Shown here: piece after piece, positions 1 to 9,143 of the stretch | Layout of the letters: every line of letters begins with the position of its first letter | How positions within the stretch are numbered: position 1 is the first letter of the stretch | Source: JAICKN01 sp036489565 | Lineage (GTDB): Bacteria; Acidobacteriota; Terriglobia; Terriglobales; Acidobacteriaceae | Direction of reading: 5' to 3' | NCBI GenBank assembly: GCA_036489565.1 | Contig: DASXFN010000119.1 | Location: 20,011 to 84,010 of the forward strand | Length of the DNA: 64,000 nucleotides | The notes under the pieces: model-generated | Told to the model about the DNA's origin: nothing | The model's database searches: none | The model's input: the letters and a program-made list of their open reading frames with translations, nothing else | Position numbers and translations under genes: made by a program

Positions 1-639
1 GCTGCGCACGCCTTCAACCTCTGCCAATAAATTGTCATGCGTGAGCATGACGCCTTTGGGGTCGGCGGTGGTTCCTGATGTGTATAGCAAAGAAGCAAGA
101 GCTTGTTGGTCCACTACGCGCGGTACGAAGTTCTGGGATCCCGCGGCAAAAATAGTGTCGAGATTGGAAAGAATTGAGGAAGAGTGGTGCTCTACGTTGA
201 CTGGAGGGACGCGCGCTGCGCCGTCGGATGGTGCATCGGACGGATTTGTGATCACGGTCCGGATCGCTGAACTCCCCGCTGCCTCCTCCGCGAGCGCGAG
301 GTGCTTCAGGTCGCAAAACACCAGCGATGCCCCGCTGTCTTGCAGAAGCTTTGCAACTTGATCTGCGTGGAATGCTGTATCAAGGGGAACCGCGGTGCAC
401 CCGGCAGCAGTAATTCCCAGAAAAGTGATGACCCAGCGCGGATGGTTCTCGGCCAGAATTGCGCAACGAGTTCCGATCTCGAACTGGCTTTCCACTAACC
501 AGCGGCCCAATGACTCCGCCATCTGGCGCGTTTCAGCGTAACTAAAGCTTTCCGTGCGTTCGCGGCGTTGAATTTCTAAGGCGATGTTCTGCGGCCAGCG
601 CTCCGCGCACTCCACGAACCGGTTGTAGAAAGTTGGCAT
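1..639 (-). CDS. Long-chain acyl-CoA synthetase (AMP-binding ligase), N-terminal part only
   Basis: Reading the minus strand from an ATG at 639 gives an open frame of 213 codons that runs off the window edge. It carries the adenylate-forming signature YTSGTTADPKGVMLTHDN near residues 190-207, which is the P-loop-like motif (YTSGTTGxPKGV) of the ANL superfamily. The N-terminal part (MPTFYNRF, then a nucleotide-binding region with AENHPRW) resembles AMP-forming long-chain fatty acid CoA ligases. Such enzymes activate fatty acids with ATP and CoA. The substrate cannot be decided from this fragment. It is divergent to secA, with about 160 bases between the two starts. Frame and motif are seen; the fatty-acid assignment is family-level inference. 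Confidence 0.85.
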   Translation of the reverse strand, partial: MPTFYNRFVECAERWPQNIALEIQRRERTESFSYAETRQMAESLGRWLVESQFEIGTRCAILAENHPRWVITFLGITAAGCTAVPLDTAFHADQVAKLLQDSGASLVFCDLKHLALAEEAAGSSAIRTVITNPSDAPSDGAARVPPVNVEHHSSSILSNLDTIFAAGSQNFVPRVVDQQALASLLYTSGTTADPKGVMLTHDNLLAEVEGVRS

Positions 640-726
640 CCGCTGGGAAAATATACCTGAAAAGCTCTTAAAACTGCTGGAAGAACTTCCAATTTCGGAG
701 AGTGTCGAGGGAACAGCCCCGGCGAC

Positions 727-755
727 TTACGCCCGCGGGTTGCATCTAATATGCT
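727..755 (+). promoter_or_regulatory. Candidate secA promoter (weak)
   Basis: A TATGCT hexamer at 750-755 lies 17 bases after TTACGC at 727-732, about 47 bases before the secA start. Both boxes match sigma-70 consensus only partly, so this is a tentative call. Confidence 0.22.
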
Positions 756-801
756 AGGCTTCTAAAGACACGGGTGAAGTGCGCCCCTTCAAGGACTTTG
801 A

Positions 802-3759
802 TTGATTCAAAACATTGCAGCCAAGATTTTTGGCACCAGTAACGAGAGGGAAGTAAAGCGCCTGATGCCCAGGGTGCAAGCCATTAATGCGCTTGAGCCC
901 GAGGTCCAAAAGCTCAGCGACGAGCAATTGCGCGCCAAAACAGATGAATTCCGTCGCCGCATCCAGGAAAAACTGGCTAAGGTGCCCGAAGCTCCAAAGG
1001 ACGCCGATCCCGACCGCGAAAAACAGATTGAAGAGGAGCGTCTAAGCGCTTTGAAGGATGTATTGGATGACATCCTGGAGGAGGCCTTTGCGGTGGTCCG
1101 CGAGGCTGGCCGCCGCGTATTGAATATGCGGCACTTCGACGTGCAGCTGATTGGCGGCATGGTGCTGCACAGCGGAACCATTGCAGAAATGAAGACCGGC
1201 GAGGGGAAAACGCTGGTCGCCACGCTTCCGGTATATCTTAATGCGCTCAGCGGGCGCGGCGTGCATGTCATCACCGTCAACGATTACCTGGCGAAACGCG
1301 ATTCGGAATGGATGGGCAAGCTGTACCGCTTCCTCGGCCTGACGGTTGGTGTAATCGTGCATGACCTGGACGACCAGCAGCGCCGCGAAGCCTATGCGGC
1401 AGACGTTACATACGGAACCAACAACGAGTTCGGATTCGACTACCTGCGCGACAACATGAAGTTTGACTTGAAGGATTGCGTGCAGCGTCTGCATAACTTT
1501 TCCATTGTGGACGAAGTTGATTCCATCCTGATTGACGAAGCCCGAACTCCGCTGATTATTTCCGGTGCTAGCGAGGAGTCCACGGACAAATACGCCAAGG
1601 TGGACAAGATCATTCCGAAGCTGGAGCAGGGCGAAGAAATTGAAGGCCCCCCCGGAGAGGCGAGCACCTGGACAGGCGATTTTGCCATCGATGAAAAACG
1701 CCGCACCATCACTATTACCGACCCGGGATGGGAGAAGGTTGAACAACTTCTGGGAATTGGAAATATTGCCGACCCTGAAAACTGGGGCTTGAAGCATCAC
1801 GTGGAAACGGCCGTCAAAGCGCACTCCCTATATCACCGTGACGTGGAATACGTTGTGAAGGATGGGGAAGTCATCATTGTGGATGAGTTTACCGGACGCT
1901 TAATGCCGGGCCGGCGATGGTCGGATGGACTGCATCAGGCAGTCGAGGCGAAAGAAGGCGTCAAGATTGAACGCGAGAACCAGACGCTGGCCACGATTAC
2001 CTTCCAGAACTATTTCCGCATGTACAAGAAACTCGCGGGCATGACTGGAACGGCGGAAACCGAAGCCGCAGAATTTGGGAAGATTTATAACCTCAACGTT
2101 TTGGTAATTCCAACCAACCGCCAGTTGCTGCGCAAAGAAAATCCCGATGTCGTTTTTCGTACCGAAAAAGAGAAGTACTATGCGGCGGCGGATGAAATTC
2201 AGAAGCTCAATGCCGCCGGCCAGCCGGTGCTGGTTGGCACTACGTCCATTGAAAAATCGGAACGGTTGTCCGAGTTGTTGAAGAAGAAGGGCGTGAAACA
2301 TTGGGTGTTAAACGCCAAGCAGCACGAAAAAGAGGCTGAGATCGTCGCGCAGGCCGGGCGCAAAAATATGGTAACGATCGCCACCAACATGGCGGGCCGC
2401 GGAACGGATATTTTGCTAGGTGGCAATGCGGAATTCATGGCCAAGCAGGAGTGCGTGAAGAAGGGTTTGGCCCAGCCTTTGCGAGCGGCCCAGGGTCAGA
2501 TTCAAATTAATGTGGATGAGACCAAGAGCACGGTTTGGTACTACGCGGGGAATGAGTACGTAGTCCCGACCGAGCAATGGACTGAAATTTTTAACCGCCA
2601 CAATGCAGCAACCAGTGTAGAGCATGATGAAGTCATCGCTGTTGGTGGGCTTCACATTCTTGGCACCGAGCGCCATGAGTCGCGGCGTATTGATAATCAG
2701 CTACGCGGACGCGCGGGCCGTCAAGGCGATCCCGGTTCTTCCCGCTTTTACCTTTCGCTGGAAGATGATTTGATGCGCATCTTCGCGAAGGAATGGGTTT
2801 CGACGCTACTGCAAAGGTTGGGAATGGAAGAAGGCGTTCCCATTGAATCGCGGCTAATCTCCCGCCGCATTGAAAAAGCGCAGGAGACGGTCGAGGGGCA
2901 GCATTTTGACTCACGAAAACATTTGCTCGAGTATGACGATGTAATGAACAAGCAGCGCGAAGCGGTGTATGGTCTTCGCCACCGCTTGCTTGAAGGTTTG
3001 GACCAGAAAGATCTGATTCTTGAAGATTACGTCGCGGGTATTCTTAGCGGTTTGATGGACCAATTTTGTCCCGTCAAGAGTCACGCGGATGATTGGGACA
3101 TTAAAGGGCTGAAAGATGCCATCTCCGGCCGGTTTGGCGTGGATATCCTGGCGGAAGGCGTAAAAGCTGAGACGTTGAACCGGCAGGAATTGGGCGATGC
3201 GATCTTTACCAAATTGCAGGAACGTTATGAGGGAAAAGAAAAAGTGATTGGCGCTGACGCTATGCGTTATCACGAACGCATGATCATGTTGAGCGTGCTG
3301 GATTCGCAGTGGAAGGACCATCTTTTAGGAATGGACCACCTGAAAGAGGGAATTGGCCTTCGCGGATATGGTCAACACGACCCGCTCGTGGAATACAAAC
3401 GGGAATCGTTCGACATGTTTGAAGCGATGATGCAGCGCTTCCAGGAAGATGCCGTCCGCTATTTATACCTGATGCAGATCATCGAGAGGCCTGCGGAACG
3501 CACTATGGCGGTTGGGGAAGACGGCGTGCCTTCAGGAAATGGACACCGCCCGCGGCATGTGGAAACTTCAGTGGATGAAATTGAAGAAGCTTTTCAGCGC
3601 AAAAAGAAACGGGAACTTGAACACGCCCGCATGGCAGGCGCTGGAGAGCGCGAACCTGTGCAGCAGGTGGTGCGCTCAGCGGCAAAAGTTGGGCGGAATG
3701 ATTCTTGCCCCTGTGGTTCGGGAAAGAAATACAAAAAATGCTGCGGCGCCAACGGCTAA
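802..3759 (+). CDS. secA: Preprotein translocase ATPase SecA
   Basis: A 985-residue protein that pushes unfolded preproteins through SecYEG using ATP. Walker A (MKTGEGKT) is at residues 130-137, the DEVD-type Walker B in VDEVDSILIDEART is near 236, and the helicase motif RGRAGRQGDPGSS is in the second motor domain. The C-terminus is the SEC-C zinc motif CPCGSGKKYKKCCG, with cysteines at 969, 971, 980 and 981. The start is a TTG at 802: an AAGGA box at 791-795 sits 6 bases upstream and the first residues (MIQNIAAKIFGTSNER) match the family N-terminus. The protein is longer than the roughly 900 residues of E. coli SecA. Part of the excess is a segment between GGNAEF and GGLHILG in the second motor domain. 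It is a single gene with no operon partner visible. Confidence 0.98.
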   Translation: MIQNIAAKIFGTSNEREVKRLMPRVQAINALEPEVQKLSDEQLRAKTDEFRRRIQEKLAKVPEAPKDADPDREKQIEEERLSALKDVLDDILEEAFAVVREAGRRVLNMRHFDVQLIGGMVLHSGTIAEMKTGEGKTLVATLPVYLNALSGRGVHVITVNDYLAKRDSEWMGKLYRFLGLTVGVIVHDLDDQQRREAYAADVTYGTNNEFGFDYLRDNMKFDLKDCVQRLHNFSIVDEVDSILIDEARTPLIISGASEESTDKYAKVDKIIPKLEQGEEIEGPPGEASTWTGDFAIDEKRRTITITDPGWEKVEQLLGIGNIADPENWGLKHHVETAVKAHSLYHRDVEYVVKDGEVIIVDEFTGRLMPGRRWSDGLHQAVEAKEGVKIERENQTLATITFQNYFRMYKKLAGMTGTAETEAAEFGKIYNLNVLVIPTNRQLLRKENPDVVFRTEKEKYYAAADEIQKLNAAGQPVLVGTTSIEKSERLSELLKKKGVKHWVLNAKQHEKEAEIVAQAGRKNMVTIATNMAGRGTDILLGGNAEFMAKQECVKKGLAQPLRAAQGQIQINVDETKSTVWYYAGNEYVVPTEQWTEIFNRHNAATSVEHDEVIAVGGLHILGTERHESRRIDNQLRGRAGRQGDPGSSRFYLSLEDDLMRIFAKEWVSTLLQRLGMEEGVPIESRLISRRIEKAQETVEGQHFDSRKHLLEYDDVMNKQREAVYGLRHRLLEGLDQKDLILEDYVAGILSGLMDQFCPVKSHADDWDIKGLKDAISGRFGVDILAEGVKAETLNRQELGDAIFTKLQERYEGKEKVIGADAMRYHERMIMLSVLDSQWKDHLLGMDHLKEGIGLRGYGQHDPLVEYKRESFDMFEAMMQRFQEDAVRYLYLMQIIERPAERTMAVGEDGVPSGNGHRPRHVETSVDEIEEAFQRKKKRELEHARMAGAGEREPVQQVVRSAAKVGRNDSCPCGSGKKYKKCCGANG

Positions 3760-3895
3760 ACCATACAGCGTAATACCCTCGCTTAACGCCGAGCGTTAGT
3801 TCGGCAAGATTTACCATCCTTATAGTTTTTGGCATCGCCCCATGCCATGTCCTCTGGGCTTATCAGAATTCCCGATTCATTAGATTGTAAATAAA

Positions 3896-3914
3896 GTCTA
3901 TTAAGTACATAGAC
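3896..3914. promoter_or_regulatory. Dyad operator candidate before the Rrf2 gene
   Basis: GTCTAT-TAAGTAC-ATAGAC is a perfect 6-base inverted repeat with a 7-base spacer, ending 20 bases before the Rrf2 ATG. A CATAAT box at 3922-3927 follows, only 7 bases from the start codon, and there is no Shine-Dalgarno sequence, so the transcript may be almost leaderless. Rrf2 regulators bind dyads of this size as dimers. Autoregulation is inferred. Confidence 0.5.
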
Positions 3915-3934
3915 ATTATGGCATAATACCTTCC

Positions 3935-4447
3935 ATGAAGATCTCTCAAAAAGGTCTGTATGCGCTACAGGCACTCATGATGCTCTCGCGTCACTACAAC
4001 CAGGGCGCGATTCGCATTCGTGATATCGCCTATGAAGAGGGCCTGCCGGAAAAATTCCTGGAGCTTATTTTGCTGGAATTGAAGAACGCACGCATTGTTG
4101 AGAGCGTGCGCGGTGCTAAGGGTGGGTATCAACTGCGGCGTGCTCCGAGCGAAATTCATCTGAGCGAAATCATCCGCTTGGTTGATGGCCCTCTGGCGCC
4201 CTTTGGCGACGCCGAGCAGTTGCGCGGACTGATTGATCGAGACGTGGAGCACAGCGCCCTTTATCAGGTTTTTCTCGACGTACGGAATTCCGCGGTGCGC
4301 ATCCTTGATAACACGAGTTTGGCCGATATTTCCGGCCAAAAAACCGGGTCGGCTGCGAAACAAGGTAGGGCCCGCGGAAAAAAGACTCATGAATCGGTCG
4401 CCATTCTTCCCATGGTTGTTCACGGCAACCGGGGGAAAGATGAATAG
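3935..4447 (+). CDS. Rrf2-family transcriptional regulator without cysteines
   Basis: A 170-residue winged-helix regulator. The N-terminus MKISQKGLYALQALMML and the helix-turn-helix region IRIRDIAYEEGLPEKFLELILLELK are typical of Rrf2, followed by the wing VRGAKGGYQL. IscR, NsrR and RirA bind an Fe-S cluster through three cysteines near residues 90-110; this protein has no cysteine at all, so it cannot work that way. Cysteine-free Rrf2 proteins include CymR, a regulator of sulfur metabolism. The gene overlaps the downstream solute-binding protein gene by 8 bases and heads a transporter operon. It probably controls that operon and itself through the dyad at 3896-3914. The effector is unknown. 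A lysine- and arginine-rich tail follows residue 135. Confidence 0.9.
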   Translation: MKISQKGLYALQALMMLSRHYNQGAIRIRDIAYEEGLPEKFLELILLELKNARIVESVRGAKGGYQLRRAPSEIHLSEIIRLVDGPLAPFGDAEQLRGLIDRDVEHSALYQVFLDVRNSAVRILDNTSLADISGQKTGSAAKQGRARGKKTHESVAILPMVVHGNRGKDE

Positions 4448-5450
4448 ACGAACCATTTTCGTACTGGCTGCGGTGTTGCTGTTTTCTGCCTTTGCATGGG
4501 CACAGACAGTCGTTCGGGTGGGCGCTTTCCCCAATATGACCCATCCGCAGGCGATGGTGGGCAAGGCAAACGGATGGTTTGAGAAACAGCTTGGCTCGAA
4601 TGTAAAAGTTGAGTGGACAAGCTTTAACGCGGGCCCTTCGGTCATTGAGGCTCTCTTTGCTGGGGCTATTGATATGGCCTACATTGGGCCCAATCCTTCG
4701 ATCACGGGCTATGTCCGTTCGCAGGGTGAAGCGTTGCGGATTGTTGCGGGTGCGGCCAGTGGCGGCGTTTCGCTGGTGGTGCGGAATGATTCCGGCATCC
4801 AGAAGCCTGAAGACTTTCACGGGAAAAAAGTCGTGTCGCCGCAGTTGGGGAATACACAGGACATTGCCCTGCGCGCATGGCTTCGGGCGCATGGACTCCA
4901 GACAAAAGACAAGGGCGGCGACGTGCAAGTGCTGCCCATTGCCAATCCCGACCAGTTGACTCTTTTCCTCAGCAAGCAGCTCGATGCCGCCTGGGCGCCG
5001 GAGCCCTGGGCCACGCGCCTGGTGCGCGAAGGGAATGGGAGGATTTTTCTCGATGAACGGGATCTATGGCCGCATGGTCAATTTGCGATCACCAATTTAA
5101 TTGTGAGCACCAAGTTCCTGCATGAACATCCGGACTTGGTAAAAAACTGGATTCGTGCCCACGTAGAGCTTACGGATTGGATCAATGGCCACCTGTCTGA
5201 GTCCAAAAAAATTATCAATCAGCAAATTCAAAAAGAGACCGGCAGGGCGCTGAATTCCGCAGTGTTGGACGATGCTTTTGCGCGTATGTCCGTTACCTAC
5301 GATCCCTTGCGCAATACGCTTCTCACCTCTGCGCGGTCCGCTTTCCAGCTTGGATTTCTCGGAAAACAACAGCCTGACTTGTCGAGGATTTACGACCTCA
5401 CCCTCTTGAACGAAGTGCTGAAGGAGAAAGGCAAACAAGGGATCCAATGA
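4440..5450 (+). CDS. ABC transporter solute-binding protein, sulfonate/nitrate/taurine type
   Basis: A 336-residue periplasmic binding protein starting at the ATG at 4440 behind a GGGGGAAAG box. A longer frame is open upstream, but it only overlaps the Rrf2 gene. The signal peptide is MNRRTIFVLAAVLLFSAFAWAQ. The mature part (VRVGAFPNMTHPQAMVGKA, then AGAIDMAYIGPNPSI) is the SsuA/TauA/NrtA family pattern (type II periplasmic binding fold). Family ligands include aliphatic sulfonates, taurine, nitrate and thiamine precursors; the sequence does not settle which. Its stop overlaps the ATPase start (ATGA), so translation is coupled. With a CymR-like regulator upstream, an organosulfur ligand is the likeliest guess. 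Confidence 0.93.
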   Translation: MNRRTIFVLAAVLLFSAFAWAQTVVRVGAFPNMTHPQAMVGKANGWFEKQLGSNVKVEWTSFNAGPSVIEALFAGAIDMAYIGPNPSITGYVRSQGEALRIVAGAASGGVSLVVRNDSGIQKPEDFHGKKVVSPQLGNTQDIALRAWLRAHGLQTKDKGGDVQVLPIANPDQLTLFLSKQLDAAWAPEPWATRLVREGNGRIFLDERDLWPHGQFAITNLIVSTKFLHEHPDLVKNWIRAHVELTDWINGHLSESKKIINQQIQKETGRALNSAVLDDAFARMSVTYDPLRNTLLTSARSAFQLGFLGKQQPDLSRIYDLTLLNEVLKEKGKQGIQ

Positions 5451-6367
5451 CAGTGAATTTCACAAACCCTTCGCTCTTGGAAGATCGCAAAGCGCCGCTG
5501 CGAATAAGGGCAGGGAGCCATTGGAAGCCGGACTCTGCTCCTACGGTCGCTGCTTTGCGCGCGGATGCGTCGGATATACCAAAGGTGTGGCTGAAGGGAA
5601 TTTCACTTGAGTACAAAACTGGCAACGGTTCCCGGTTGTTGGCCCTGGATGACATCAACCTGAAAGTTGCCCGGGGAGAATTTCTCTGCATCGTTGGGCC
5701 TTCGGGGTGCGGTAAGTCCACGCTGTTGCATCTGGTTGCCGGGCTGCATCAACCCAGTTCCGGGACGGTGCTGGCGGATGACCGTCCGGTGGATAGGCCG
5801 GGAACCGACCGCATCCTTATTTTTCAGGAACTCGGATTGTTCCCCTGGCTGAAGGTCGGAGAAAACGTTGAGTTTGGCATGAAAATGAAGGGCCTTGCGA
5901 AAAGCGAGCGGAGTGAGCGGGTGCAGCACTATTTGCGCTTGGTGCATTTGTCTAAATTCAAAGACAGCTATACGCACCAGCTTTCGGGCGGCATGCGGCA
6001 GCGCGTCGCTCTGGCTCGCGCGCTGGCAACGGAGCCGGAGGTGCTGTTGATGGACGAGCCTTTCGCCGCGCTAGACGCGCAAACTCGCGATCTGCTGCAT
6101 GACGAACTGGAACGTATTTGGGCAGAAACTGGCTGTACCATCATTTTTGTGACTCACAATGTCCGCGAGGCGGTCCGCTTGGGCGATCGTGTGGCGCTGC
6201 TCACCTTCCGGCCCGGACGCGTGAAGAGGGAATACGCCGTAGATCTGCCACGGCCTCGCCATCTGGAGGACCCCTCGGTGGCAATTGCAGCACGCGAGAT
6301 TCTTGATGATTTACGCGAAGAGATCAATAAATCCATCGCGGCTGAATACGAAGGCGTACCGGTATGA
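5447..6367 (+). CDS. ABC transporter ATPase, sulfonate/nitrate type
   Basis: The 306-residue ATPase of the importer. Walker A GPSGCGKST is near residue 84, the signature LSGGMRQRVALARAL near 179, and Walker B LLMDEPFAALD follows, then the H-loop FVTHN. About 50 residues precede the ABC domain and are longer than usual for SsuB/TauB (about 255 residues), with no recognisable motif. The start overlaps the previous stop by 4 bases and the end overlaps the permease start by 4 bases. Confidence 0.95.
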   Translation: MTVNFTNPSLLEDRKAPLRIRAGSHWKPDSAPTVAALRADASDIPKVWLKGISLEYKTGNGSRLLALDDINLKVARGEFLCIVGPSGCGKSTLLHLVAGLHQPSSGTVLADDRPVDRPGTDRILIFQELGLFPWLKVGENVEFGMKMKGLAKSERSERVQHYLRLVHLSKFKDSYTHQLSGGMRQRVALARALATEPEVLLMDEPFAALDAQTRDLLHDELERIWAETGCTIIFVTHNVREAVRLGDRVALLTFRPGRVKREYAVDLPRPRHLEDPSVAIAAREILDDLREEINKSIAAEYEGVPV

Positions 6368-7134
6368 AGGGCATAAGAAAGATTGGGATGCATGTGATTT
6401 TTTATGCCGTGCTTCTGGGGATTTGGGCGTTGCTGGCGAAACTTAAGGTTTGGCCGTCTTACGTATTCCCCGCGCCTCTAAGTGTATTGCAATCTTTACG
6501 CGATGGCTTTGCCGACCACAGTTTCTGGATCGGGATCGGCGTCAGTATGAAGCGCATTATTTTCGGCTATGCGCTGGCGATCCTGCTGGGGATGGTCCTA
6601 GGGTTGGGGGTGGCCAGCAATAAATTTCTTGAAGAGACCATGGGCGGATTGTTGGTGAGTTTGCAAAGTCTTCCGAGTATCTGCTGGCTGCCGCTGGCGG
6701 TCCTTTGGTTTGGATTGACGGAGAAGGCAATTTTATTCGTCGTTGTCATGGGATCCCTGCTTTCCATCACCATTGCCATGGAAGCCGGACGCACCCAGAT
6801 GCCGAAAATTTATCGCATGGCGGGGCGGAATCTCGGTGCGGACGGGGTGAAGTTGTTTTGGTATGTGTTACTGCCGGCCAGCCTGCCGTTCATACTCTCC
6901 GGCCTGAAGCAGGGATGGGCGTTTGCGTGGCGCTCCCTGATTTCAGGAGAGATGATTTTTGTAAGTCTGGGCCTTGGTCAGTTGCTTATGACTGGCCGCG
7001 ACCTGAATGACATGAGCCTGGTCATCGCGGTAATGATTCTGATCGTCGCGATTGGTTTTATTGTAGACGGCCTGATATTTCGCACTCTGGAAAGGCGCCT
7101 ACAGCACAAATGGGGGCTGACTCCCGCTACTTAA
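6364..7134 (+). CDS. ABC transporter permease, sulfonate/nitrate type
   Basis: A 256-residue inner-membrane permease of the SsuC/TauC/NrtB type with about six hydrophobic segments. The EAA-like cytoplasmic loop for ATPase contact is AGRNLGADGVKLFWYVLLPASLP. It overlaps the ATPase gene (ATGA). It completes a regulator-binding protein-ATPase-permease set in which every junction overlaps by 4-8 bases, a strong sign of one transcript. Confidence 0.95.
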   Translation: MKGIRKIGMHVIFYAVLLGIWALLAKLKVWPSYVFPAPLSVLQSLRDGFADHSFWIGIGVSMKRIIFGYALAILLGMVLGLGVASNKFLEETMGGLLVSLQSLPSICWLPLAVLWFGLTEKAILFVVVMGSLLSITIAMEAGRTQMPKIYRMAGRNLGADGVKLFWYVLLPASLPFILSGLKQGWAFAWRSLISGEMIFVSLGLGQLLMTGRDLNDMSLVIAVMILIVAIGFIVDGLIFRTLERRLQHKWGLTPAT

Positions 7135-7290
7135 AACTTTGTTCATACATTGGTGAATGAGCCAGAAAGCGCTGTCAGGAAAGTCAATCAAATGAATAGG
7201 CGTTGTTGTAAAACCCTCGCTCCCTGCTAACTGTTCCAGTTGTAATTTGCGGTCCGCTCATATCAAAACAAATTCAAGGAGCTCGTTTCA

Positions 7291-8961
7291 ATGCAAACGA
7301 ATACTCGTCTCTTTTTCGTATTGGCTTTCGCGCTCATCACTTCTTTAAGCGCTTTTGGCCAATCCTCATTGGCGCCAGTGTTGCGAAAGAAACAAATCGC
7401 GCCAGCCACTCAGGTGCAGAAGCAAGTATCGCAATTGACGGATATGGTTGCCTCCCAGCAAAAGCAATTGGAAACACAGGGCCAGCAACTAGAGCAACTT
7501 AAACAGCAATTGCAGCAGTTATTGAATGCAACCCAGCAAACCAATGCCACCGCCCAGAAAGGCCAGAGCAATGCAGACCAGGCGCAAACCGCGGCAACAC
7601 AGGCCCAGCATGCGGCCGACGAAGCGCAGCGGATCGCCGACCAAGCTTCCGCCAATGCGGTAGAAGCTAAGACTGCGTTGGCCGTCGTGAACACTAAGAC
7701 TCAGGACGAAGACAAAAAGCTGAACGCGCTCCAGGATGTGCTCGGACGCTTTCGTCTAAGCGGGGACGTCCGTATTCGCGGAGAGGGCTTCTATCAGGAC
7801 AATACCATTTCGCGGAATCGTGCCCGCGTCCGTGTTCGCCTGGGACTCGATGGAAAGCTGAACGATGATTTCATTGGCGGCCTGGCCATTGCCACGGGGA
7901 CGTTGGGTGACCCGACCACGACGAACGAGACCCTCACCAATTTCTTCGATCGTAAAACAATTGCCCTTGATCGCGGATACATTACTTACAATCCGCAAGA
8001 TGAAAGATGGCTGTCTCTGACGGGTGGCAAATTTGCCTACCCATGGATGCGCACTTCGTTAACAACCGATCCCGATATCAATCCCGAAGGTTTTGACGAG
8101 AGAGTGTCGTTTGACCTGCATTCGGGCGGATTGAAGAACTTCAGTGCGCAAGCGTTCCAATTGCTCTTCAACGAAAATTCCAAGGGGGACGACTCGTTCG
8201 GGCTCGGAGCTTCAGTCTCGGCGACTTTCAAAGCTGGTCCGTGGACCAGCACGCCGTCGTTTACATTGCTCGACTGGCGCTTTCCTGACGCGCTGCTGTC
8301 CGCCTCCTCTTTTGCGGCGCAAGCCACAACCACAACAGGAGGATTGCAGGTTCCCGGCGAAGGCCCGGGTTGCGCCGCTGGATTTGGATTGCCAGCCGCT
8401 CCGCCCTGCGCATTTGCCGCAAATGGCTTGACCAACGCGACTTTCACCGATGCTTCCGGTAAGGCACATTTCCTTTCCGGATTTACTTATGCCGACTTCA
8501 TCTGGAACAACCAGATCAAGACTGCCTCCAGACGATTACCGCTGAACATTGTCCTTGAATATGAAGACAACCTGAATGCGGCGAGCCATCCCTTGAATAA
8601 CGCAGGCAACGTGATATCCAGCCTCGGGTCTCAAGGCAAAGCCTACTTGGGAGACATCAGTATTGGGCAAAGCAAAGACAAAAACGATATTCAGGTCGGT
8701 TATGCGTACTGGCGTACGGAACAGGACGCGATCATTGCTTCCTGGGCTGAAAGCGATCAACGCGCACCCACGAATATTCTGCAAAACAAGATCTATGGCA
8801 CCTGGAAACTGCGTGATAACGTGACGGCCGGCTACACCTTGTTCCTTGGCCGTACGCTGAACAGTAATTTGGAGCACGCAATTCTCGGGACGGGAGTCGT
8901 TCCGGGCCAGACTGAGCCAATTCTCAAGCGGCAGGAATTTGATTTGAACTATGTCTTCTGA
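7291..8961 (+). CDS. Outer-membrane porin with N-terminal coiled coil
   Basis: A 556-residue protein. The signal peptide MQTNTRLFFVLAFALITSLSAFG is followed by a Gln/Ala-rich coiled coil at about residues 40-140, then a beta-barrel starting at RLSGDVRIRGEGFYQD with many alternating aromatic strands. The chain ends in NYVF, the terminal phenylalanine used by the BAM machinery. It resembles the Porin_5 / putative porin group. The coiled coil may trimerise it or hold it to peptidoglycan. An AAGGAG box precedes the ATG. It lies 156 bases after the permease on the same strand and may supply the outer-membrane route for the same solute. That link is inferred from position only. Confidence 0.88.
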   Translation: MQTNTRLFFVLAFALITSLSAFGQSSLAPVLRKKQIAPATQVQKQVSQLTDMVASQQKQLETQGQQLEQLKQQLQQLLNATQQTNATAQKGQSNADQAQTAATQAQHAADEAQRIADQASANAVEAKTALAVVNTKTQDEDKKLNALQDVLGRFRLSGDVRIRGEGFYQDNTISRNRARVRVRLGLDGKLNDDFIGGLAIATGTLGDPTTTNETLTNFFDRKTIALDRGYITYNPQDERWLSLTGGKFAYPWMRTSLTTDPDINPEGFDERVSFDLHSGGLKNFSAQAFQLLFNENSKGDDSFGLGASVSATFKAGPWTSTPSFTLLDWRFPDALLSASSFAAQATTTTGGLQVPGEGPGCAAGFGLPAAPPCAFAANGLTNATFTDASGKAHFLSGFTYADFIWNNQIKTASRRLPLNIVLEYEDNLNAASHPLNNAGNVISSLGSQGKAYLGDISIGQSKDKNDIQVGYAYWRTEQDAIIASWAESDQRAPTNILQNKIYGTWKLRDNVTAGYTLFLGRTLNSNLEHAILGTGVVPGQTEPILKRQEFDLNYVF

Positions 8962-9022
8962 GGTTCGAGCGGAGCACGGTTAGTTTTGACGCGACACGTT
9001 GGGAATCCTCCAGAGACAGCAA

Positions 9023-9064
9023 AGCGCTACCGACCCAGTGCCGAAAGGCCACTACGGTAGCGCT
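9023..9064. terminator. Long hairpin between convergent porin and lysS genes
   Basis: Perfect 10-base arms AGCGCTACCG / CGGTAGCGCT enclose a 22-base loop that can itself pair (AGTGCC against GGCCACT with a bulge). It sits between two converging genes with no long T-run on either side. It could be a bidirectional 3'-end hairpin or a repeat element. Confidence 0.5.
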
Positions 9065-9143
9065 GCTCGCTATGGACTGAAAACTGAGTTAAGTGTAGGA
9101 AAATCACTGCACCATTCCTAGTGCATTTGTAGATGCTTCCCGT

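Noticed and set aside
1042..1824. 260-codon open frame on the minus strand inside secA
   Set aside because: It is a shadow of secA with no recognisable protein pattern; secA is certain in this stretch.
4233..4439. In-frame extension of the solute-binding protein upstream of its signal peptide
   Set aside because: It overlaps the Rrf2 gene and would bury the signal peptide; the ATG at 4440 has a ribosome-binding site.
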